Source of the DNA: Mucilaginibacter paludis DSM 18603
GTDB taxonomy: Bacteria; Bacteroidota; Bacteroidia; Sphingobacteriales; Sphingobacteriaceae
Assembly (NCBI RefSeq): GCF_000166195.2
Contig: NZ_CM001403.1
Span: 186,001 to 250,000, forward strand
Direction of reading: 5' to 3'
DNA: 64,000 nt
The notes below the pieces were generated by a model, which was not told where the DNA came from, did not search any database, and saw nothing but the letters and a program-made list of their open reading frames with translations. Below, one piece after another: positions 18,716-26,406 of this stretch; the first letter of the stretch is position 1, and the number at the start of each line of letters is the position of its first letter. Both the position numbers and the translations under genes were made by a program.

Positions 18716-20431
18716 ATGGGAGCGTACAGAAGTTCGGACTGGTTCGGAAAAAAGGATAAGATGGGTCTTATTTACAGAAGCTGGATGAAAAACCAGGGTA
18801 TGCCGGAGGATATGTTTGACGGCAGGCCGGTAATAGGAATCTGTAACACGTGGTCGGAACTGACGCCGTGTAACGCGCACCTGCGCGACATTGCTGAAAG
18901 CGTACGCCGCGGTGTACTGGAAGCCGGCGGTTTTCCGGTTGAATTTCCAATCATGTCGTTAGGCGAAACACTGCTAAAACCTACAGCCATGTTGTTTCGT
19001 AACCTGGCCAGCATGGATGCCGAAGAATCCATAAGAGGTAACCCAATTGACGGGGTGGTACTGCTTACCGGCTGTGATAAAACTACACCCTCAACCTTAA
19101 TGGGTGCAGCCAGTGTAGATTTGCCCACCATTGTGGTACAGGGCGGGCCTATGTTAAACGGAAAATACCATGGCCATGATATTGGCTCGGGCACCAGTGT
19201 ATGGAAGCTGACAGAAGAGCTAAAGAAAGGCAACATCAGCTATGAAGAATATGCAGAAGTTGAAAGCTGCATGTCCCGAAGCCCGGGCCATTGCATGACG
19301 ATGGGCACCGCTTCTACCATGGCCTGCATGGTGGAGTCGTTAGGCATGAGCCTGACAGGTGGCGCAGCCATCCCCGCGGTTGACGCCAGACGAAAGAGGC
19401 TTGCCCAATTATCTGGCAGAAGAATAGTTGAAATGGTTAAAGAGGACCTTCGCATCTCCAAGATATTAACGCGCGACGCTTTTGAGAATGCCATTAAAGT
19501 AAACGCCGCCGTAGGTGGTTCATCAAACTTTATTATTCACCTCACAGCAATAGCAGGCCGGATTGGTGTGCCTCTGAATCTGGAGGATTTTGACGATATT
19601 GGAAGTAAAATGCCGCTGCTGGTAAACTTAATGCCCTCGGGTAAATTCCTGATGGAAGACTTTTACTATGCGGGTGGAGTGCCAGCTGTGCTCAAACAAA
19701 TGCAGTCGGTTTTAAAAATGGACGTGATGACGGTGAGCGGTAAAACCCATAGCGAAAACATAGCCAGCGCCGGAGTAACCTATAATAAGGAAGTTATTTA
19801 CGAGTTTGAGCAGCCCCTGATCCCGGAAGCAGGCATTGCGGTGTTAAAGGGCAACCTGGCCCTTAACGGCGCTGTGATAAAACCATCGGCCGCCACGCCC
19901 AGCCTGATGCAGCACCGTGGCCGTGCCGTAGTGTTCGAAGATATTGAGGATTACCATGCAAGGATTGATGATCCCGAGCTTGATATCGATGAAACTTGCG
20001 TAATGGTATTAAAAAGTGTTGGCCCTGTAGGCTATCCAGGCATGCCCGAAGTTGGTAACATGACGCTACCCAAAAAATTACTTGATAAAGGGGTGATAGA
20101 TATGGTGAGGATATCAGACGGAAGAATGAGCGGCACTGCCTACGGTACCGTGATATTGCATGTATCGCCCGAATCAGCCATAGGCGGAAACCTGGGACTT
20201 GTGGAGAACGGCGACATCATAGAACTTGACGTGGCTAACAAGCGCATTCACCTGGAGGTGACAGATGAAGTGCTCGCTATCCGAAGAAGTAACTGGACAC
20301 CGCCGATGCCACTGGCAGATCGCGGTTATGTAAACCTGTATATCAAGCACGTACAGCAGGCGGATAAGGGTGCAGATCTGGATTTCCTGGTGGGTGGCTC
20401 GGGGCCGACAGTAACGCGGGATTCACATTAA
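18716..20431 (+). CDS. IlvD/Edd-family sugar-acid dehydratase (pentonate dehydratase)
   Basis: A 571-residue iron-sulfur dehydratase of the IlvD/Edd family. The cluster cysteines expected for the family are visible: C52 (TPCNAH), C120 (TGCDKTTP) and C193 (GHCMTMGT). The sequence form (PSTLMGAASVDLPTIVVQGGP, SDGRMSGTAYGTVILHVSPE) suits D-xylonate/L-arabonate dehydratase rather than branched-chain IlvD, as does the operon. It would convert a pentonate to its 2-keto-3-deoxy acid, the substrate of the FAH-fold enzyme. Xylonate versus arabonate cannot be decided. No pentose dehydrogenase or lactonase lies in the window, so the acid may be imported or made elsewhere. Confidence 0.9.
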   Translation: MGAYRSSDWFGKKDKMGLIYRSWMKNQGMPEDMFDGRPVIGICNTWSELTPCNAHLRDIAESVRRGVLEAGGFPVEFPIMSLGETLLKPTAMLFRNLASMDAEESIRGNPIDGVVLLTGCDKTTPSTLMGAASVDLPTIVVQGGPMLNGKYHGHDIGSGTSVWKLTEELKKGNISYEEYAEVESCMSRSPGHCMTMGTASTMACMVESLGMSLTGGAAIPAVDARRKRLAQLSGRRIVEMVKEDLRISKILTRDAFENAIKVNAAVGGSSNFIIHLTAIAGRIGVPLNLEDFDDIGSKMPLLVNLMPSGKFLMEDFYYAGGVPAVLKQMQSVLKMDVMTVSGKTHSENIASAGVTYNKEVIYEFEQPLIPEAGIAVLKGNLALNGAVIKPSAATPSLMQHRGRAVVFEDIEDYHARIDDPELDIDETCVMVLKSVGPVGYPGMPEVGNMTLPKKLLDKGVIDMVRISDGRMSGTAYGTVILHVSPESAIGGNLGLVENGDIIELDVANKRIHLEVTDEVLAIRRSNWTPPMPLADRGYVNLYIKHVQQADKGADLDFLVGGSGPTVTRDSH

Positions 20432-20439
20432 ATAAATCT

Positions 20440-21771
20440 ATGGCGATATCCATCCTTTGTGCCTGCATCGTGATGCTCGTGCTGTTAATAGCCTGGGGCA
20501 AAGTTAATACTTTCCTGGCCTTCTTGTTGGTATCCGTGGTGGCAGCATTGCTGCTGGGCATGCCTGTGAGCAGTATTCCTCAGGCCATTAATAAAGGACT
20601 GGGCGATACGCTGGGCTCGTTAGTCATCATCATTGTATTAGGGGCTATGCTGGGTAAACTGGTAGCCTATAGCGGCGCGGCGCAAAAAATAGCAACCGTA
20701 CTTAAAAACACATTTGGTTATAAATATGTAACCTGGGCCATGTCGTTAACGGGCTTTATTGTGGGCATACCCTTGTTTTATAACGTAGGCTTTGTATTGC
20801 TTATCCCTATTATATTTTCGGTGGCTTATAACTATAAGCTACCGCTTGTTTATGTAGGCTTGCCTATGCTGGCATCACTCTCGGTAATGCATGGTTTTGT
20901 GCCGCCCCATCCCTCGCCCATGGCGTTGGTGATGCAGTTTCACGCCGACCTGGCTACAACCTTTGGTTATGGCGTTATTGTAGCTATCCCAGCAATTATC
21001 ATCGCAGGGCCTATTTTTGCGGGTACGTTAAAAAAAATGCAATCTAACCCCGCAATTTCCATGCGAGGGGATCAAATGCCCGATGCGCAATTGCCAGGGA
21101 TAATTACCAGCATATTTTCTTCCTTGCTGCCGGTACTGATCATTGGAGGTTGTACCTTGATAACCAGGGTTTACGGCTATAATGCCGCTGTAAAAAATAT
21201 CAGCGGTTTTATCGGCGATCCTACGATAGCCATGGTACTAACCATCTGTATAGCCACGTACACACTGGGTATACGTACAGGTAAAAGGCTAACTACCATT
21301 ATGTCCATCTATGGCGAATCTGTGAAGGATATTGCCATGATCCTGTTAATTATTGGCAGTGCGGGCATTTTGAAAGAAATATTTGTGGAAACAGGCGTTA
21401 GCAACGAGCTTGCCGCCCTTTTACAAGGTTTTAACCTACCTCCCCTGCTTTTGGCATGGCTTATCACCGCTGTGCTCCGGCTTTGCCTGGGCTCCGCCAC
21501 CATAGCAGGACTAACCGCAGCGGGGATAGTTTATCCTTTGATTGCACATCATGGCGCTAACCCCAACCTGATGGTGCTCGCGGTGGGCTCCGGCAGTCTC
21601 TTCTGCTCGCATGTGAATGATACTTCCTTTTGGCTGTTCAAAGAATACCTCGGCCTGTCTATGAAGCAAACCTTCTTATCCTGGTCATTGATGGAAACCC
21701 TTGTCTCGGTGATCGGGCTTATTGGGGTACTCATTTTAGGTGAGATTTTTAAGGTAACAACGATAGGCTAA
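20440..21771 (+). CDS. GntP-family gluconate/sugar-acid:H+ symporter
   Basis: A 443-residue inner-membrane permease with about twelve hydrophobic segments. The GntP pattern is clear: early GKVNTFLAFLLVSVVAALLLGMP, VSSIPQAINKGLGDTLGSLVIIIVLGAMLGKLV, and GFVPPHPSPMALV. The C-terminal half has LCLGSATIAGLTAAGI and GSLFCSHVNDTSFWLFKEYLGLS, which are conserved in gluconate permeases. It starts 8 bp after the dehydratase and ends the four-gene operon, so it probably imports the pentonate (or gluconate-like acid) degraded by the preceding enzymes. Confidence 0.95.
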   Translation: MAISILCACIVMLVLLIAWGKVNTFLAFLLVSVVAALLLGMPVSSIPQAINKGLGDTLGSLVIIIVLGAMLGKLVAYSGAAQKIATVLKNTFGYKYVTWAMSLTGFIVGIPLFYNVGFVLLIPIIFSVAYNYKLPLVYVGLPMLASLSVMHGFVPPHPSPMALVMQFHADLATTFGYGVIVAIPAIIIAGPIFAGTLKKMQSNPAISMRGDQMPDAQLPGIITSIFSSLLPVLIIGGCTLITRVYGYNAAVKNISGFIGDPTIAMVLTICIATYTLGIRTGKRLTTIMSIYGESVKDIAMILLIIGSAGILKEIFVETGVSNELAALLQGFNLPPLLLAWLITAVLRLCLGSATIAGLTAAGIVYPLIAHHGANPNLMVLAVGSGSLFCSHVNDTSFWLFKEYLGLSMKQTFLSWSLMETLVSVIGLIGVLILGEIFKVTTIG

Positions 21772-21919
21772 CTGGCCAAACATTGTGCGATGCGTTGCTG
21801 ATTTTGTACCTTACCCCATGGGCAAATACATAAAAAAACGCGCAGAACCTGGATCTGGTCGTTTTATGGTGATTGTGATGCCGCAAAAGCTTACCTGTGG
21901 TATGCTGTCAATGGGCATA

Positions 21920-23872
21920 TCACATAGCCATAGTGCTCCATTCGTTGATCAACCTATCCCGTTCAAGTTTTAGTTTCTCGCTTATCTGCTTGTGCCTCAA
22001 CTCGAAATCGGCAAAAATGGCGTTCCAGGTTTTTACGTACACTTTTACGCGGCCATCATGAAGCGACAGGGCCAGCCAGGGATCTGCTGGGTTTTGATTA
22101 CCCGCTATTTTTTGCTCCATAAAGCCTGAGTCGTCAAACTGTTGCCCTATCAAATGAAACGCCCAGTACATATTGTCGCCGCCAAATTCAGGCTGCTTTA
22201 AAATGATATCAAGGTATTGATCTACCTGCAGGTATTGTTCTTTTCCGATATTTATAGCAGGATGTTTTACCTCTACCAGGATGTTTTCTACGCGGTTGCC
22301 GAGGATTCGTTGTCCGCTGACAAAAACATCCGTGTCCCTAAGCTCATCCGGTTGATCGATTCCAGGAGCGTTGTCCCCCTCTGTCAGGATATGGGTATAG
22401 CTGCGCAGGGCTTCTTCAAACCGTGCATCAGCGGGTGTAATCAGGTGATACTGTTCGCCCAAAATCCAGCAATGGCGCTCAATAGCCAACTGCAAATGCT
22501 TAACCTCCACCGCGTTTAGCCGGGGTTTTGTAACCAACTCTTTTAACAGATGGTACACCCGGTAACGCTCGGCAACCAGCTTGGCAGTACCCGCGATTCG
22601 GTTAAGGCGTGTGGTGCTGAATAGTTTAGCAAGTTCTTCCCTTTCCTCCGGTTCCAGATCAACGATGCCGTCGATGATGGTTAGAAGCTGCTCCCGCTCG
22701 TTGGATTCGAGCAGGACATCTAAAAAACGAACAAAAGTTTTTTTCTGATCTGTATTTAGGTTGGTAAACAATTTAGGTTCAATGCCATACAAACAAAGCA
22801 ATGCTTCGTTTAACTGTGCCCTTTTATATTTCCCTTCCCATTCGTTAGCATATTCCGGCAAAATGCCGTCCTCTTCAAAGCGTTCAATCATCCGCTCGCC
22901 AAAAGTGCGAAGGTAAGGCTTGCGCCGATCCAAAACATATTTACTAATTTCTTTGATCAGGAATTTATACTCAGCTGATGATTTTGTTTTTCCGAATAAC
23001 TGATCCTGCTGATCGCTCTCGCTGCTTTTAAAATTAAAATCGTCAAAAAAGTCACTCTGAATATAAACGCTATGGAAAAAGTCATCTGCTTTTTTGTTCA
23101 AAGTCGTAAAATCCTTATAAACCTCGTTATCGGTGCTGTTCAGGAAATAGTATTTAGAGAGCTCGCGGTGAAGCGCCTTTTTCCATTGCACAAAAGTGAT
23201 CCGGAAAACTGTACCCGACTTATCCTCATAAAATTCGAGTTCATCGCGGCTGCTTACATTGGGCGTATAATCTAAAACTTCACCATTGATGATGATACGG
23301 AAATTTTTAGAACGGTTAAGCTCCAAGAACCAACAAAACTCGGCCATCAGGTAGGGCAATATTTCTTCGTCCATCTGGTTGGAGCTTAACTGCACATCCT
23401 TAAAGGTTACGGTAGTACCCGAATGATTGCTCATGGCAACGGTTAAAGCCACCGGTTCATAATTATTTAACCGCTCGGCATTCATTTGAATTTTGCCGCT
23501 TTTTAATCCTTCGGCAGTTTGAAAAGTGGTTATCCATTGCGCAGAGAAAGCGAAAGTAAAAAAGGTGAGCCTACCAACTCCATTTTTACCATGCATAGCC
23601 GAAGTATGAACAGGTGCCGAAATCTCTATTGCCTTTTCAGACTCGTAAAAAGGCTCAAATTTAGTTCGCAGGTTATCAAAATTAATTCCGTAGCCATTGT
23701 CGGAAATCTCCAGAAACTCCAGCGTTCCAAGTGCATCTACTGTGTAATCCACAAAAACCGTATCTGCTTTCGCATCAAAACCATTCCAGATGTACTCAGC
23801 GATAGCTTGTTCTGCATTATATTTTTTCAGGATCTTCTGGATCCCTTTTGAAGTGATGTTAACGTTTGACAT
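21920..23872 (-). CDS. GHKL-ATPase protein with PD-(D/E)XK-like C-terminal motif
   Basis: A 650-residue protein when started at ATG 23872 (MSNVNITSKG); a longer frame adds 16 hydrophobic residues that look untranslated. The N-terminal Hsp90/MutL-type ATPase shows the N-box EYIWNGFDA with N30, the G1 box ISDNGYG (D58) and the G2 box HGKNGVGR (94-101). A long helical middle follows. Near the C-terminus D515, E534-V-K536 and Q549 form a D...ExK...Q pattern (ILVEVKHP) reminiscent of PD-(D/E)XK nucleases such as Shedu-like DUF4263 or restriction subunits. No partner gene is adjacent. Function unknown; a role in DNA damage response or phage defence is plausible inference. Confidence 0.75.
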   Translation of the reverse strand: MSNVNITSKGIQKILKKYNAEQAIAEYIWNGFDAKADTVFVDYTVDALGTLEFLEISDNGYGINFDNLRTKFEPFYESEKAIEISAPVHTSAMHGKNGVGRLTFFTFAFSAQWITTFQTAEGLKSGKIQMNAERLNNYEPVALTVAMSNHSGTTVTFKDVQLSSNQMDEEILPYLMAEFCWFLELNRSKNFRIIINGEVLDYTPNVSSRDELEFYEDKSGTVFRITFVQWKKALHRELSKYYFLNSTDNEVYKDFTTLNKKADDFFHSVYIQSDFFDDFNFKSSESDQQDQLFGKTKSSAEYKFLIKEISKYVLDRRKPYLRTFGERMIERFEEDGILPEYANEWEGKYKRAQLNEALLCLYGIEPKLFTNLNTDQKKTFVRFLDVLLESNEREQLLTIIDGIVDLEPEEREELAKLFSTTRLNRIAGTAKLVAERYRVYHLLKELVTKPRLNAVEVKHLQLAIERHCWILGEQYHLITPADARFEEALRSYTHILTEGDNAPGIDQPDELRDTDVFVSGQRILGNRVENILVEVKHPAINIGKEQYLQVDQYLDIILKQPEFGGDNMYWAFHLIGQQFDDSGFMEQKIAGNQNPADPWLALSLHDGRVKVYVKTWNAIFADFELRHKQISEKLKLERDRLINEWSTMAM

Positions 23873-24274
23873 AAAGCTTAAAAGAAACCAGCTAAAAATT
23901 GTTAAAGATAAGCTAATCATTTTAGTAACACAAACCGGCTCATCACTAATATTAACTTGTGTTATTAAAAAATGTATGGAGGCTTAATGGCCGCATAAAA
24001 GTTGCCTTTAAGGGGGGGCTCACTGAGGAATCGGCATAGTTTAGTTTTACACACATACAACCTTCTTGCAGCTGGTTAAATGGAGACTAATAAAAGGTGA
24101 TGTAAATTTCAACTAAACTTTAATTGTATTAACAATTTATCCATGGCGAATGGCTTGGACAAAACATTTTTGGATCACACTAAATTTAAATATTTTAAAT
24201 TTAGTGTAAACAGTACGGCAGTTTTGTTGTTATCTTACTGTTATTGAACATAAAAAAATATTTATCATAACGTT
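23873..24274. other. Divergent intergenic region with palindrome
   Basis: 402 bp between the minus-strand GHKL gene and the plus-strand YtxH-like gene. No coding frame is supported. The main feature is the 14-bp inverted repeat at 24177-24207. Confidence 0.55.
24177..24207. promoter_or_regulatory. Perfect 14-bp inverted repeat, operator-like
   Basis: ACACTAAATTTAAA (24177-24190) and its exact complement TTTAAATTTAGTGT (24194-24207), separated by TAT. It lies 67 bp before the YtxH-like gene. It is A/T-rich with no T-tract role, so an operator is more likely than a terminator. Confidence 0.55.
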
Positions 24275-24544
24275 ATGACTATGAAAAATCAAACAAAATT
24301 AATAGTGGGTTTATTGGCCGGAGCTGCCGCTGTTGCAGCGGTAGGCTTATTGATTTCGACAGATAAAGGCAATGAAATCAAAGAAGAATTGACAGATTAC
24401 CTTGCCGACATCATTAAATCTGTAAAAAGTAAGGCACAATCAACAGCTGATAACCTGGCTGATATTAAAGATAATGCTGTAAACTCGGCCCGGTCTGCTA
24501 TTAAAAGCAAGGTTGACGAAGCTGCTGAAGCTGTAGGAAATTAA
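24275..24544 (+). CDS. YtxH-like small membrane-anchored stress protein
   Basis: An 89-residue protein with one N-terminal membrane helix (KLIVGLLAGAAAVAAVGLLI) followed by a hydrophilic amphipathic helix (KGNEIKEELTDYLADIIKSV...). This matches YtxH-domain proteins, short general-stress-type proteins tethered to the membrane. The second in-frame ATG at 24281 is an equally good start. The gene is monocistronic, with a palindrome upstream and a strong terminator 36 bp after its stop, suggesting its own control. The molecular function of the family is not established. Confidence 0.8.
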   Translation: MTMKNQTKLIVGLLAGAAAVAAVGLLISTDKGNEIKEELTDYLADIIKSVKSKAQSTADNLADIKDNAVNSARSAIKSKVDEAAEAVGN

Positions 24545-24857
24545 TTTTCGACATCGTTGGCTAAATATAATTCATTGATTAAGGGTTTTCAATTAATTTT
24601 GGAAACCCTTTTTTTATATACTGGTATAAGCCAAATTATAACGTATTTAACAGATTATGAACAAATAAAAGCAGTTTATCAATTTGTTGATGATATTATT
24701 TTAAACTGCCAAACATTATGAATTGATCCATGTTCACTCAAAGTGGGTACGGTTATTTTACTAAAATCAGCATTTAATATTTTGCGGTAATTCACTTATA
24801 AATTTAAACGCCTGCCATACAGTTTAATTAACTATAAACAACCCCGCCATTCTTCCC
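24545..24857. other. Intergenic region after the YtxH-like gene
   Basis: 313 bp. It contains the terminator at 24581-24615. The rest is A/T-rich with nothing recognised apart from presumed promoter DNA for the AI-2E family gene. Confidence 0.5.
24581..24615 (+). terminator. Intrinsic terminator of the YtxH-like gene
   Basis: Stem AAGGGTTTTC (24581-24590) pairs with GGAAACCCTT (24601-24610), including one G-T wobble. The 10-base loop is A/T-rich and the stem runs into a seven-T tract (24609-24615). Confidence 0.88.
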
Positions 24858-25964
24858 GTGACTGTAAAACAATATCCTTTTTATTTTAAAACTACGGTAG
24901 TCCTTTTCGGGCTTATTTTATTAACTTATATCCTGTTTACCCTTCAAAGTATACTGGTGCCTTTTGCGTTCGCGCTTGTTATTGCTATTCTGCTTAACCC
25001 GATATGCAATTTATTGATGCGCATCAAGTTGCCAAAGGCGGTTGCCATATTAACCTCGATATTGATAGCCTATATTATTGTAGGTGGCATTGTTTTCTTT
25101 CTGTCGATGCAAATGCTTCATTTTGGCGATACTTTTCCCGCGCTCCAAGTTAAGTTCGCTCATATTTTTCACGATTTGCAACTATGGCTGCAAAACAGTT
25201 TTCACATTAGCATTAATAAACAGAACGAACTAATTAACGAAGCATTAAACAATAGCAAGGCTTTGCTGGGCGCAACTTTAGGCACAGCGTTAAACACGTT
25301 AAGCGTGCTATTTTTAATTCCGGTTTATATTTTTATGTTTTTATTTTATAAAACACTTTTGCTGAACTTTTTATTTGAAGTTTTTGCTGAAGAAAACTCT
25401 CAGCATGTGAGGGTTATTTTAAATCAAACCAAAACTGCCATACAAAGCTATATGGTTGGCCTGTTGCTCGAGGCTTTTATTGTAGCCATTTTAAACTCCG
25501 TCGGCTTATTGATATTAGGTGTAAATTATGCCATTTTAATTGGTGTAATGGGCGCCATACTGAATATGCTACCGTATATTGGCGGTATCATAGCCATTGC
25601 CATTCCCTTGTTAATAGCTACCGTTACCAAGGATGGCTATAGTACGCAGATTGGTATCGTTATCTCCTTCATGATCGTTCAGTTTATTGATAATAATATT
25701 TTGGTGCCGCGTATCGTTTCGTCAAAAGTACAAATCAACGCTTTAGTATCCATCCTTGTAGTTTTACTGGGCGGGGCATTATGGGGCGTTTCGGGCATGT
25801 TTTTATCCATCCCGTTTGTTGCCATTTTAAAAATCATTTTTGACCGTATAGACGACCTTAAACCATGGGCTAAATTGTTAGGGGATATTGTGCCCACCCG
25901 ACATAAAGGAGAGATTTGGCGCAAACGAAAAAGAGAAACACTTACTGATCAAATCGCGTCATAA
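24858..25964 (+). CDS. AI-2E transporter family (PerM/YhhT-like) membrane protein
   Basis: A 368-residue inner-membrane protein read from a GTG start. Seven to eight hydrophobic helices are visible, with the family's signature stretches GVNYAILIGVMGAILNMLPYIG and the C-terminal IVQFIDNNILVPRIVSSKVQINALVSILVVLLGGALWGVSGMFLSIP. The family was named for autoinducer-2 export, but many members export other small molecules or ions. A soluble segment at about 85-125 contains helices between membrane spans 3 and 4. It stands alone on the plus strand. Substrate not assignable. Confidence 0.92.
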   Translation: MTVKQYPFYFKTTVVLFGLILLTYILFTLQSILVPFAFALVIAILLNPICNLLMRIKLPKAVAILTSILIAYIIVGGIVFFLSMQMLHFGDTFPALQVKFAHIFHDLQLWLQNSFHISINKQNELINEALNNSKALLGATLGTALNTLSVLFLIPVYIFMFLFYKTLLLNFLFEVFAEENSQHVRVILNQTKTAIQSYMVGLLLEAFIVAILNSVGLLILGVNYAILIGVMGAILNMLPYIGGIIAIAIPLLIATVTKDGYSTQIGIVISFMIVQFIDNNILVPRIVSSKVQINALVSILVVLLGGALWGVSGMFLSIPFVAILKIIFDRIDDLKPWAKLLGDIVPTRHKGEIWRKRKRETLTDQIAS

Positions 25965-26406
25965 CCCGCAAATATGGATTGGTCTTATTGCACTTTGGAG
26001 AGCAGCGCTGAGCACTGAGTTAGATGTAGTATATTGATAAACTTAATTTCAAAAGCAATCAACGTTTACTTCTATCTCGTCAAACAACCGGCAGCTTTCA
26101 AGCGTGAGGCTACCTGTAATTCCATAGGTATAAATGTCTGCGGCTTTCCTATAAAACAAAGGGAGTGTGGGTGCATGTACACCATATATCAATCATACCG
26201 GTTTTATCATATTGGCCAGGCTTGATTTTTAACGGTATTAGTATATATTTGTAATAAGTTTGTTGCAATTAGAGCATATCAACCCCTCTTTAATATATGG
26301 CTATGGATTTTTTAATCTAACTTAAATGCTTTGCATTCGGTCAAGATTATTTTTATCCCGCTTTATGGGTATAATAATTGCCCTATACATCATGTAAATC
26401 TTCATT
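25965..26406. other. Intergenic region upstream of the DUF5686 gene
   Basis: 442 bp. No believable gene: a 63-codon frame at 26034 has no family-like features. It contains the promoter at 26223-26251, leaving a leader of about 150 nt. Confidence 0.5.
26223..26251 (+). promoter_or_regulatory. Bacteroidota-type promoter before the DUF5686 gene
   Basis: TTG at 26223-26225, an 18-base spacer and a perfect -7 element TATATTTG at 26244-26251. A second -7-like TAAGTTTG lies at 26255-26262. Confidence 0.65.

Noticed and set aside
21785..21973. 62-codon plus-strand frame after gntP
   Set aside because: It runs antisense into the GHKL gene and shows no family, helix or start signal.
25965..26406. Possible small gene at 26034-26225
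   Set aside because: Irregular composition with scattered Cys; it overlaps the start of the promoter area for the DUF5686 gene.
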